Below the pieces are notes generated by a model. That model did not search any database. It saw nothing but the letters and a program-made list of their open reading frames with translations, and was not told where the DNA came from. From assembly GCF_028389875.1 (NCBI RefSeq), contig NC_084670.1:17244883-17308882 (forward strand): 64,000 bases of DNA, in the 5' to 3' direction. The position numbers were made by a program, and so were the translations under genes. This stretch comes from Rhea pennata. Lineage: Eukaryota > Chordata > Aves > Rheiformes > Rheidae. This document shows positions 1 to 9,000 of the stretch, one piece after another; within the stretch, counting starts at the first letter, position 1; every line of letters starts with the position of its first letter.

Positions 1-264
1 CCCAATAAATGACAACATTAATTATCCTGCACCACCAGTTCTCATGCTACATCCTACACACACTGAGGCAAAATTTTAAGAACACTACCTGAACTAATAT
101 AGGTGTCTCCTTTATAATAGGAAGTCAGGAAGCCTTGCTCCTGCCACCACTGTTGATACTGGCCGTATACAACCATAGCGTATTTGCAGACCCTTTCCTG
201 TTTTTCCATTCCTTGTCAGTACATTAGATTTTCATTAGATTTTATTTAGAAACTTTTCAGCTTT

Positions 265-372
265 TGTATATATCATATATACACATGAAATATACACATA
301 TACATGCGTATATCTATATACACACACACACACCCCTACATATGCACATATAAAAATATAAATATACACACT
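265..372. repeat. AT/AC-rich simple repeat (TA, CA, TATG mix)
   Basis: About 110 bp of alternating purine-pyrimidine sequence, with TATA, CACACACACACAC and TATACACA units, inside SELENOF intron 2. The minus-strand open frame over it gives a Val/Tyr/Cys-rich peptide typical of translated dinucleotide repeat, not a gene. Confidence 0.8.
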
Positions 373-432
373 GGAGCATTTTTCAGAGATAATATTAAAT
401 ATTCCTTTACAAGATTCATTTACCTTGCAGAG

Positions 433-482
433 AGAAGTCTTGGATATCAAGTCATATAGAAGTCTTGGATATCGAGTCACAT
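433..482. repeat. 25-bp tandem duplication
   Basis: Two adjacent 25-bp copies (433-457 and 458-482), each beginning AGAAGTCTTGGATATC, differ at only two positions. This is a local tandem duplication inside the intron. Confidence 0.9.
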
Positions 483-2276
483 ACTGACTGTATTGAAATA
501 TTACTGCAAGATTTCCTTTGTTGATATACCGAACAGTGTGATTGAGTCTCCACAGACACGTAACTCTCACCTTAATTAATTTTCAGTACCTTAGTTTTGA
601 TAGAAAGAAACTAGTAATTATGAGTCTTCCATAATTCTCAAACATTTGCTTCCTGATATTTAATATAGTCTATTCAACACTGCAGTCAGTGATATTTTAA
701 AACTAATACACAGACTTTTTAAATATTACAGTGAATTTGATTGACATAAAAAACTGCTTGATTTCCTCATTCATTTAATGTTGGCAGCTATTTAGTGATC
801 TCCTAGCCATCAATAGTAATTTCAACATCACTTCTCCACGAATTCTCTACTTTTTAGATAATTAAGTGGTCTTCTATGTATTTGAGAGAACTCTTAAAAT
901 TTGAAAGTATGTATTCTATTGAAGAGCTGTGCAAGTATTCTTCCTTGCTTAAGTACTTTAAGCAAGACAGGTATTTATACACTATGGATAAAGGAAAGGT
1001 TCTATCTTAGCCTAACTGTCTGAAGTAGAGCACAGGCTGTGAGCAAGAATCCCCAGTATTTCTAGCTGTTACAACTCTTCCACTGCAGAATGGAGACGAG
1101 CAGCTCAGTTTCTGCCAGGCTCCTATCAATGCAAGACTTGGACCAATGGCTGCAGCAGCCCTTTGCTCCTGAGGACATACCTGAACTACCCTAGACTGTG
1201 CTCAGGAGAATCAGAGCGAGGCCCCATCTGCCTCCACACAAAAATTTTATGCTCTTGCTCTATGCCTGCTGCTGACTTATGCAGTCTGAACAGCTAAAAA
1301 TATCCAAGGGGTCTTACAAAAGAATCTAGATACAATTTCTGAGATAGTTCTTTAGTACAGCTGCATTTTACCAGATGAAATATGAAAATAAATTTCTTAT
1401 TAATAAAACTTAGAAGAGCTGAGATGTTAACAAAAGTACTTTAATAGAACGCATTCACAAAGGCTAAAAAAAAAAAAAGGCAAAAAAATCACAGGAAAGG
1501 CTAGTACCAAAGCTTACTACCTGAAGCATTATTGACATTTAACCATTTGAGATCTTCACAAGTAGACTGCTGCAGACAGGGAGGTTGTACTGATGATCTT
1601 AGTGAAAACTTTCAGCCTTGACTTTTGAACTTTGCCTTGTATACCTTGTATCAGGGAAATTAAGTTTACAAAGTTGACTCAACTTAATCTTTATCATGCT
1701 TCTCAGTTACATACCATAGTATGATTCCCAACATGATCACACTGAAAAAACCCTACTTTTCTGTATAGTAGTACCTGGAACTCTGTCAATAGTTGACAGG
1801 TACACTTAATTATTACAATTTAATAGCAGAAAATAATTGTGCTTACTCTTCTGCTTTTATTGAACAAATTTTATCTGTTTAAGGATTTTTACAGACTATG
1901 AAAACCAAAAAAAGTTTTTAGCCATCATACTACGGCTCAATGGCCAAGCAACAGAAGTTCAAGATCAAGAAGTTCATTCTTCTTATCCTTTATTTTTGTC
2001 CTATATATCTTTCAACCTAAACGAAGTTAGGTTGAACACAGTTGCCACTAGTCACCATGCAATAGAGAAGGGCAGTCATAGTATCAAAGGTGCCTCTGCT
2101 TAGACTGGGACATTTTTTTAGAGCAAGAAATATGACAAGCCTTCAAATCTAGACCTTGTGTATACTATGAAAAAATGTTGCATTTTCCCCTTGAGATTAT
2201 AATCCATGCATTTTTTTTTTTAATCATACACTTTATGCGTTAAAATATTCCACAGAGGGTTTGGTTCAAAACTCAC

Positions 2277-2444
2277 CTTTCTGGTTTCCAGCTGAGCTTC
2301 CTCTTGGCAGCACTGCCTGCAGAATGGATCCAACTGATTCAGACTGAACTGTCCAAGAAGGTTGCAAGAACTACATAGCAAGTTACTGGAGAAGCCCAGT
2401 TCTCTGCAAGCTTCTGATGACAGCTGTGCTCCATATACAGTTAC
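2277..2444 (-). CDS. SELENOF: SELENOF coding exon 2 (Cys-rich UGGT-binding domain)
   Basis: Second coding exon of the 15-kDa selenoprotein. The reverse complement shows a T-rich tract ending in CAG just before 2444, then 56 codons in phase 0, then a GTGAGT donor at 2276-2271. The peptide contains SSEACRELGFSSNLLCSSC and later FCRQCCQEEAQ, which match the vertebrate SELENOF cysteine-rich domain almost residue for residue. All six cysteines of this part are present (EAC, CSSC, FCRQCC). In the family this domain binds UDP-glucose:glycoprotein glucosyltransferase in the ER lumen and so takes part in glycoprotein folding control. The following exon should carry the thioredoxin-like fold and the in-frame UGA for selenocysteine; it lies beyond the left edge. 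The exon joins exon 1 without a split codon. Identity is near certain. Confidence 0.97.
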
Positions 2445-3517
2445 CTGAAAAACAAACAAAGCTATACTTTAGTATTAAAATAATTGTGTAAAAAAGGAAG
2501 ATTTTTAACACTTTAGCCATTAGAAAGAATAATTAAGTCTCTTGTGGCCACTTAACAACAACATGCAATGTTCAGCCCTAAGTGCAAAAACTCCCCACCT
2601 TATTTTGAAGAATAGTGTTAAAATAAACAGCAAATTCTACTTCAAGGTATCACATTTGCCAAAATCCGCTTTTATGTATACATCTGACCACTCTAATATC
2701 TGTGTATTGCTAGCTGCAAAACAAGCACAAGAAACAACACCAGCTTGCAATCAGCTGAAATTGAGAACAATGAAGCTCTCTGAAGCATGATCTCCTGAAG
2801 CAATTCTAGTAAAATCACAGCACTGAAAACACACATGGAAAATAAGTATAACAGCAAATCTTAGGAAAAGCACAACCAGGGAGTGATTAAGTGATCCAAA
2901 CTGCATTGTAACACTCACAAGTAGGATTATAATTTTGTTTTTGCATTAATGTTACAGGAAAATCATGTAGTAAAAGTGAAAGCACAGATAAAACCCTATA
3001 GTTCTGATTTACTAGTAATCCATTAAAATAAGTGATTTAATTGTACGGCTTCTATATATAATATCAATTTTGTTTTAGTGAGCAGCCAAATTTTATCAAT
3101 TTACTTAAATGATGTCATTTGTTTTTTGTTTTCATATCCTCATTTCCTTGCATAGGGATTTTTCAAACTCTAGTTTATGATGACGAGAGTAACTAAAATC
3201 ATTTTCCTGGACCTTGGTGTTAGCTATCAACCCCGCTATGGTACTTGACTATCATTTTTTCCTTATTTGTGAGCCTGTTAATTTAAGATCAAAATGGTGT
3301 TACTGGCATTGACATTTTGCTCCCACTGGCAACATTCCTCATATCTTTCCACAGCATAGCCCTAGAACATCTGTGCATGTCAATGCAGGTCAAAACTCTC
3401 CTATTTTTGGAAAAAGACAGTTTATGAGAGCAAGTAAAATCTCCATCAGAACAGTGTTCTCAGGGGAGAAGTTCTGGTTACTTAGCAAGCTCAAAGCAGC
3501 TAGAGAGTACCAAGATG

Positions 3518-3556
<39 letters not shown>

Positions 3557-4551
3557 TCATCCCTAGAATTTTTCTCAAATTTTAGTATCCTGGCTGTTGT
3601 ATAACTCTAACATAATAATAGTTTCTGCTTAGGATGAGAAAAGAACTCTCACATTTCAGGAGCTAGGTTCCCATCAGAACCAGATTATCTAACTTTAATT
3701 TATCAAATTCTCTAATTTTAGTTATTTAGCCAGTGATGTGCCTCATTTCAGTAGTACGCTCTCCTTTACGACCTTGGTTTCACATTAGATAATATATTGA
3801 CAGAAATACAGCATGAATACATATTGCTTTAAGGAGTTCTTAATAGTTTTTAAAGTAAAAAAAAAAAAGTCTTCTGTATAATGTCACATCTCTGTAGCTT
3901 ATGCGAGGCATAAAGGGCATCAGCTATGCAAAAGACAGAAAAGTAACCTGTCTGGAAAATCTGAGTCACCAAGTAATGTTACGCTGTCACACAAGAGGGG
4001 CAGTCCTCACAGGACAGTCTCGAGCTAGAACGCCTAAGTCTGCTAGTTTCACTTTTCAAATCCATTCTTAAATTTGCTTCTAAGGATAATCCAAATTACA
4101 AGGTTTACTACGACACACACAAAAAAAACCCACTAAAAGCTAGCGAGGAAGCCTGTAAATTCATTTCCAAAGTTACTGCAAAAACTGCAAAGCTCGCCAG
4201 CAAGGCAGCTCAGAGCCGAGGCGCCAAGCAAAGCATCAGGAGCGTTCAGGAACGTTCAGGCTCCACAACTCGGTTCTCGCAGTCTGGAGGAGGAGAAGCA
4301 GCAGCAGGCAGGAAGGGAGGGGAGGGGGCGGCCGCAGAGAACGGGAGCGGAGGAGAGGCGGCCGCGGAGGGGCGATGCGCCGGACGAGGCCTCGGGGCAG
4401 GGCAGGGCAGGGCCGGGCCCGCTACCTCCGCCACCCGCTGTGCGACACGTCTCACCGCCACCCCACCCGCCCTTCCTCCAGCCTTCTCTTCCTCCAGCAA
4501 GCGGCAGCCACTGGAGGCCGCGAGCGCGATTAAACGGGAACGGCCCCTCAC
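2445..4551 (-). other. SELENOF: SELENOF intron 1
   Basis: Intron of 2107 bp between SELENOF exons 1 and 2, bounded by GTGAGG at its 5' end (4551) and TTTTTCAG at its 3' end (2445). It is AT-rich except for the last 350 bp near exon 1, which belong to the CpG island. It holds a 34-base A run at 3520-3553 (a T run in the gene's sense) and a shorter A run near 3858. The open frames overlapping the A run are low-complexity artefacts. I see no other gene in it. Confidence 0.9.
3520..3553. repeat. poly(A) run, 34 bases
   Basis: Uninterrupted A run in SELENOF intron 1. It produces spurious poly-Lys and poly-Phe open frames on the two strands. It could be the tail of an unrecognised retrocopy, but the upstream sequence shows nothing I can name. 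Confidence 0.9.
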
Positions 4552-4620
4552 CGCCTGCAGCCCCACCATCAACCAGAGCCAGCAGCGCCCCGCGACCGTT
4601 AGCTCCGCGGCCGCTACCAT
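4552..4620 (-). CDS. SELENOF: SELENOF coding exon 1 (start codon and signal peptide)
   Basis: Twenty-three codons from ATG at 4620 to a GCG codon, followed directly by the donor GTGAGG at 4551-4546. The encoded N-terminus starts MVAAAELTVAG and has a hydrophobic core CWLWLMVGLQA, as expected of the ER signal peptide. It splices in phase 0 to exon 2, giving LQA-VTVYGAQ at the join, which parallels the human LQAVSAFGAE. The start context is strong (A at -3, G at +4), and the AAGATGG around it also fits a YY1-type site often found over start codons of CpG-island genes. The frame stays open past the donor into the intron, but that extension is not conserved and the donor is good. The exon sits inside the CpG island, 945 bp from the HS2ST1 ATG. 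Confidence 0.93.
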
Positions 4621-5051
4621 CTTGGTGCCGGGCCGCTACTGCCAGCGTCGCCGGGAGGCCGCCAAAGGCCCCCGCCTGCTACAGGTGTCCGCGTACCGCC
4701 CGATGCGGTAAGGTGAAGACTTGCTCCCAAATCCCCGGCAACGCACAGAGAAGAGGCTAACGAAGAGCCTCAGAGGGAAGTCTGGAGCGATGCTGTTTTG
4801 CTGTGCTCAGGGTAGCGCTTAACAGTGATGCTAGAGGTGGTGCCATTTCCTAGCCTCAGTCGGGCACGGTCTAGACAGCCCTGAGCGAGGGCCCTTTCTC
4901 GTTCCGGAGTTTCGCTGCCAACCAGCGCGCAGACCTGTAGCCCCGAAGATTGACAGTCACTCTGACCAATAACATTGTGCATTTGTCGAAAGCCGGGGTA
5001 GCTGTGCCTAATGCGGAACGGGCACGCGGGCGGGACTTCAGGAGCGGCCGC

Positions 5052-5231
5052 CCAATCGCGAAGGGTCGCATGTGGGCGGGACATCGGCTCGGCCCGGCGG
5101 CCGAAAGCGGAGGGAGGAGGAGGAGGGTCAGCTCCATGTGGGCGGGGCGCCGGCCGTCGGGACCAATGCGATCGCGGGAGAGGCGGGCCGGCGGCGGCCC
5201 CGCCCAATGGCGGAGGGCGCGTGGGCGGGGC
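5052..5231 (+). promoter_or_regulatory. Repeated CCAAT plus GC-box modules
   Basis: Two similar blocks, 5052-5082 and 5204-5231, each read CCAAT, then a purine-rich GCG stretch, then GTGGGCGGGRC. A third GTGGGCGGGGC sits at about 5138-5148 and a third CCAAT at 5163. The order and spacing within the two blocks match closely (CCAAT to GC box about 15-18 bp). This looks like a duplicated NF-Y/Sp1 binding module. Confidence 0.6.
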
Positions 5232-5378
5232 CGCCGCCGGGCAGTCGGCGGCGGCGGCGGTTGGGCGTTCGGTTGCTGAGCAGCGCACGCAGGCGGGGGA
5301 GGGGCGCGCTGGGGCCGCCGCGCGGCGGTTGGCGGCGGGCGCGGGGGGCGGCGGCGGCGGGCGGCGAGGCCCCGGGAG

Positions 5379-5384
5379 ATGTGA
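5379..5384 (+). promoter_or_regulatory. Minimal start-stop uORF (ATG TGA)
   Basis: An ATG immediately followed by TGA, 182 nt upstream of the HS2ST1 start. If it lies within the transcript it is a one-codon uORF, a type known to stall ribosomes. Whether it is inside the 5' UTR depends on the unknown start site. Confidence 0.4.
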
Positions 5385-5519
5385 GAGCGGCGGCGGCGGC
5401 GGGCCCTGCCGCACGCCCGCGCCCTTCCCCTGCCGTCCCGTCCCGTCCCCTGCCGCGCGCTGCCCCGGCGGCGGCGGCTGCCGAGGCTCCCGCCGGCCTC
5501 CGCGGCCGGGCCCCGCGTT

Positions 5520-5528
5520 ATGTCGTGA
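5520..5528 (+). promoter_or_regulatory. Two-codon uORF (ATG TCG TGA)
   Basis: A two-codon uORF that ends 37 nt before the HS2ST1 ATG at 5566. It is very likely in the 5' UTR because it is so close to the start. It may reduce main-frame initiation. Confidence 0.5.
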
Positions 5529-5544
5529 TCGCGGGCGGGCGGCG

Positions 5545-5562
5545 CTGCTGCTGCTGCTGCTG
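5545..5562 (+). repeat. (CTG)6 abutting the HS2ST1 start codon
   Basis: Six CTG triplets followed by CTC and then the ATG, all in the HS2ST1 frame. The frame has no stop upstream as far as 5011, so CTG triplets could in principle serve as near-cognate starts and add leucines ahead of the methionine. Confidence 0.85.
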
Positions 5563-5565
5563 CTC

Positions 5566-5689
5566 ATGGGGCTGCTCAGGATCATGCTGCCGCCCAAGTT
5601 GCAGCTGCTGGCGGTGCTGGCCTTCGGCGTGGCCGTGCTCTTCCTGGAGAACCAGATCCAGAAGCTGGAGGAGTCCCGCGGCAAGCTGG
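5566..5689 (+). CDS. HS2ST1: HS2ST1 coding exon 1 (cytoplasmic tail and membrane anchor)
   Basis: First coding exon of heparan sulfate 2-O-sulfotransferase 1, the Golgi enzyme that moves sulfate from PAPS to the 2-O position of iduronic acid in heparan sulfate. The 41 complete codons give a peptide beginning MGLLRIMLPPKLQLLAVLAF and containing FLENQIQKLEESR, nearly identical to the vertebrate protein. It is a type II membrane protein: a short basic cytoplasmic tail (residues 1-11), a hydrophobic anchor (about 12-27), then the start of a luminal coiled-coil stem. The exon ends with one base of a split codon (G at 5689) before the donor GTGAGG at 5690, which fits the conserved Glu at the join. 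The ATG context is mixed (C at -3, G at +4); a second Met at codon 7 has A at -3. The PAPS-binding and catalytic parts lie in exons beyond the window. Confidence 0.97.
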
Positions 5690-5696
5690 GTGAGGG

Positions 5697-5732
5697 GCCG
5701 CGCCGCGCCGCGCCGCGCCGCGCCGCGCCGCG
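5697..5732. repeat. (GCCGC)n pentanucleotide repeat
   Basis: About seven copies of a five-base all-GC unit starting a few bases after the HS2ST1 exon 1 donor. All units contain CpG. It is likely length-variable. Confidence 0.85.
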
Positions 5733-6080
5733 GGGGAGGGACCGAGCGGCGCGATGCGAGGGCGCCGCAAAAGGGGCCGCGGGCGGCGGCGGCCTTGCCC
5801 CCGAGCTCGTCCGGAGGCGCCGTCCGCGGGGGGAGCGCGCAGCGCAGAGGGCCCGGGGCGGGAGGCGCTGCCGGCGCCGCGGCGCCTCGGAGCGCGGAGG
5901 CGCTGGGCGCTGCCGGCGCCGCGGCGGCCTGTGCGCCGCGCCGCAGCCGGGGCGGCCGGGCCGGCGCGGGGACTCGCCCTGCTGCGGCCGCTTCCCGTCT
6001 TCTCGCCGCTTGACGTCCGGCTCGGACTTTCCGTTAAGGCGCGCTGTGGTGAGGAAGAGCGCGGTGCAGAGGAAGCTGGG

Positions 6081-9000
6081 GGCATCGTGGTTAATAGCAG
6101 GTTGGCAGTCGGTTCCACTCCCGCTGAATCCAACGTGCTGCTTTCTGCCGCTTTTGCTGGGTGTAGTTAGTGCTCACCTAGGTTGTCACCGACCAAAATA
6201 ACGATGAACTTGAAAACTCTTGTGTAAGACTTCTGTTTTTCTGCCCTACAAAGCAGCTTTATAGATTAATTTCTTTCAGGTGAGCAACATCTTGCTTCTT
6301 GATCTGCTGTAAGTCGGTCTGCAGAACTTGTATGGACATCATATCCCGTAAGAGTTTCAGGGATGTGGAAGAATGCCAGTTTGAACCTAGTTTGTGGTAC
6401 CTAGAAGTTGTAAATACAGAGCAATGAGACTTCAGATATTTACCAATGCATGGGACTGAATTACAAATATTGCTGAATTGTCCTCTCATATTAGTTGATT
6501 GTGCTAAGATATTTAGATTATGAACGTTTGAAGCTTGCAGAAAGAAATCTGCATGTATGATGTTCCTACTGGTCTTTAAACCAGAAGTGGACTTTGATCC
6601 ACTTCTAGTGATGTGGGAAGTTTAACATAGCAAGCTTCCAACAGAGCTAGAATCAGCATGACATGATGTTAAGCCAAGTGAATGCCTTAGGGATTTTACT
6701 TCTCAGTATTCCTTTTCCATCTTCCTCTCTCTAAACTGGATGTTAGAGATCAGAATCCTGGAAATGGCAGCAGTCGACTGTAAGAGTTATGTGACAGTCT
6801 TGCTCTGCATATTTTTCATTTGGAAGTTTGAAATAATTAGCATCAAGGCATAACTTTCTGTGGGGACTCAGTTACTGTAAACAAACATTTGAAGTGGAAA
6901 GTAAATTATATTGGAAGATAATTTCAAGTAGGTATTAAGATAATGCTCAAGATTCGATAGAATTTTGTATCCCTCTATTTTAAACTGGCTGATGCCAGTG
7001 GCTTCAATGTCTCCGTTGCTGGCAATGGATGTTACTTGAGGAAAATCCAGCTCCTGGTATGAAAGGATTAACATAATGTAATGTGAGAATAAAGATTTCT
7101 GCTGGTTAGACTTCCTCTTGCTTCTTAATAAATGTGCATTGAACATGATCAAGTTACGTGTTTAGAGGATTAAAATACACATCTCATTCCGCTTTGGAAC
7201 AAGAATCCAATTACTCTGTTCTACTGATTTTATTTTTTAAGAAGAAGGGAAAACTGTTGTACAGGCTATTTAAAAGTATGATGGAAAGATTTGCTTTGTG
7301 AACAATTTATGACTGATTCGCTAAAACCTGCGTAAGGAGAGGAAAAAGGGCATCCTGCAATAGCTTTGATATTAATCCATGTTTTTTAACTAGAAATCGT
7401 GCTTGTTAAAAAGCTTCTGGCTGTCTGAAAGCGTCCCTTTTCGCATATTTGGTATGTATTTTGTAAAATAGCAAATGTTAAGGATTTATAGCAGAAATTA
7501 CTTGAATGTGTTGGTGATAGTTCTACTGAGATGTAATATAGAGAACGACTTTCTCTAGATCAAACTAATTAGTTGGCTGGATGCACTTGAATTCCAGTCC
7601 TTCCCTCCCAGAGAAGGAGGGGGGTGAAGAAATAATGATACTATGATTTCATAATAACAGCTGAGAAGTCTTTTGGCCTTTTAGTTATGTTTCAGTGTGC
7701 TTTTTATCTTAAAGGTCGCATTGTATATAATTTGGGTGCTGCTGTATTGACCTATGATATGTTTTTGTTTTGATATATCAGATAATAAACTTGGAAACTA
7801 ACTGTAAAAATTAGGCTATGACTAGGAAAGCAGAATGATTTCAGATTTGATAGCAAATAAAATAATCCTTGTTGCGCTCTGATTAGTTCTACAAATAATA
7901 TTCAGTCATTAATATTCAGTCATTCAGGAAAAAAGAAATGGAACCTCTTTCTTCCTGTAAGCGTAATTCATTCAAATAGGCAAAATTCAATCACAGTAGG
8001 GAGTTTTTTCTTTTAAGTTGAAAGTAGAAGAGATGGAAGCAAATAATCATCACAGATAACTGTTTTTTTTCTCTTTCTGATAAGATTATTGTGATTCTAA
8101 TATTATTTTAAAAATCTTTATGTACCTTTGGATTTTTTTTCCATATTAACGATATATCTCTAATTCAAAAATAAAAAATAATCGAAAACCTCTCTGCAGC
8201 TTTTGGGCATTCTAGGCTCTTCTGCAATAGTTTGTAGTGGTGAAATCATAAACAGAGCGCTATCAGAACCCAATTTCAAGTACTTTTTTGGTGAGATTTG
8301 TACATACAGCTATTAATCCTTCATACTATCTTCAAGTTTACACATAAGAGCAGGTAACTTGGCAGTCTCCCCAAACTAAACTGTCCCTCGTTGTTAGTCA
8401 GAATTTTAACGGCTTTGTTTTAAGCCTGGTTTAGGTACTTTTCTGTTAGTTTAATCCTCAACGTTTACCTTTCCACACGCAGTACTCCCTATTAGAGTTG
8501 CCTGCTCTTGTAACTATCAGTCTTGAAGTAGAAATAATATCTGGTCATCCTCTTGGGTTTTTTTTTGTAGGCCTGGTGGGGTCTCCAAACCTCTGGTTTA
8601 AACTGGCCTAACACCAAACACATGTTTCTACTCATCTCCTGTGTTTCCATTAGTGTTCATTGTAAGTTGAATCAAAGAACTGATGCAGCTGGAAGTAATC
8701 CAGCCCTCTTTCTTCTCCCTCCCCCAAAATCTTGAAATTATAATCTGACAGTGGTGGGGGAGGAAGGAAAGAGGGAAGTTTGTAATGTTTTCTATTTCTT
8801 ATGTTAAAAAAAATCATTGTATTCTAGACTGGCAAGTACTGCAAGCACCTCAAGGCTGAAATGAGGGATGGGAAAGACAGGGCCTTATTTAAGGAGAAGG
8901 TTATAGGACTGATCAGACAAGGTGAAGATGGGCAAGAAGACAAGGTGGGAAAGCATTGCTTTTGCCTAGGGTGGAAATGATTTAATATTGTCACTTTCTA

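Larger units (their letters stand above)
1..2276 (-). other. SELENOF: SELENOF intron 2, partial
   Basis: Sequence downstream of SELENOF exon 2 in the gene's sense. I looked for the reverse complement of the next exon (tyrosine-rich start, CGU motif with in-frame TGA) and did not find it, so the intron runs past the left edge. It contains an alternating purine-pyrimidine stretch at about 265-372, a 25-bp tandem duplication at 433-482 and short A runs near 1468. No coding sequence is supported. Confidence 0.8.
4621..5565. promoter_or_regulatory. Bidirectional promoter, SELENOF (-) and HS2ST1 (+)
   Basis: The 945-bp spacer between the two divergent start codons. It has four plus-strand CCAAT boxes (4966-4970, 5052-5056, 5163-5167, 5204-5208) and four GC boxes of the GGGCGGGRC type (about 5028-5036, 5073-5081, 5139-5148, 5222-5231). 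CCAAT plus GC boxes without a TATA box is typical of housekeeping bidirectional promoters bound by NF-Y and Sp-family factors. The CCAAT boxes cluster in the central part, upstream of a GGC-rich stretch that is probably HS2ST1 5' UTR. The 5' UTRs of both genes must lie within this interval. Confidence 0.85.
4190..6080. promoter_or_regulatory. CpG island over SELENOF/HS2ST1 divergent start sites
   Basis: About 1.9 kb of very GC- and CpG-rich sequence with sharp borders against AT-rich introns. It covers SELENOF exon 1, the whole spacer between the two start codons, HS2ST1 exon 1 and the first 400 bp of the HS2ST1 intron. Many long open frames appear here on both strands; they are by-products of low stop-codon density and show no conserved protein apart from the two real exons. 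Islands of this kind mark broadly expressed promoters. Transcription start sites cannot be placed from sequence alone. Confidence 0.93.

Noticed and set aside
3390..3585. Small frames over the A run
   Set aside because: They consist largely of poly-Lys or poly-Phe from a homopolymer.
4770..5684. Minus-strand 304-codon frame, Pro/Ala/Arg rich
   Set aside because: Composition-driven frame crossing both the promoter and HS2ST1 exon 1 antisense; no recognisable domain.
5011..6201. Long plus-strand frames of 138-396 codons in the CpG island
   Set aside because: They come from stop-poor GC-rich sequence in several frames at once. Only the 41 codons from 5566 to 5689 match a known protein, and a good donor ends them.
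8668..8715. Possible antisense CR1 3' end (AATCAAAGAACTGATGCAGC ...)
   Set aside because: A single weak word match without further ordered support.
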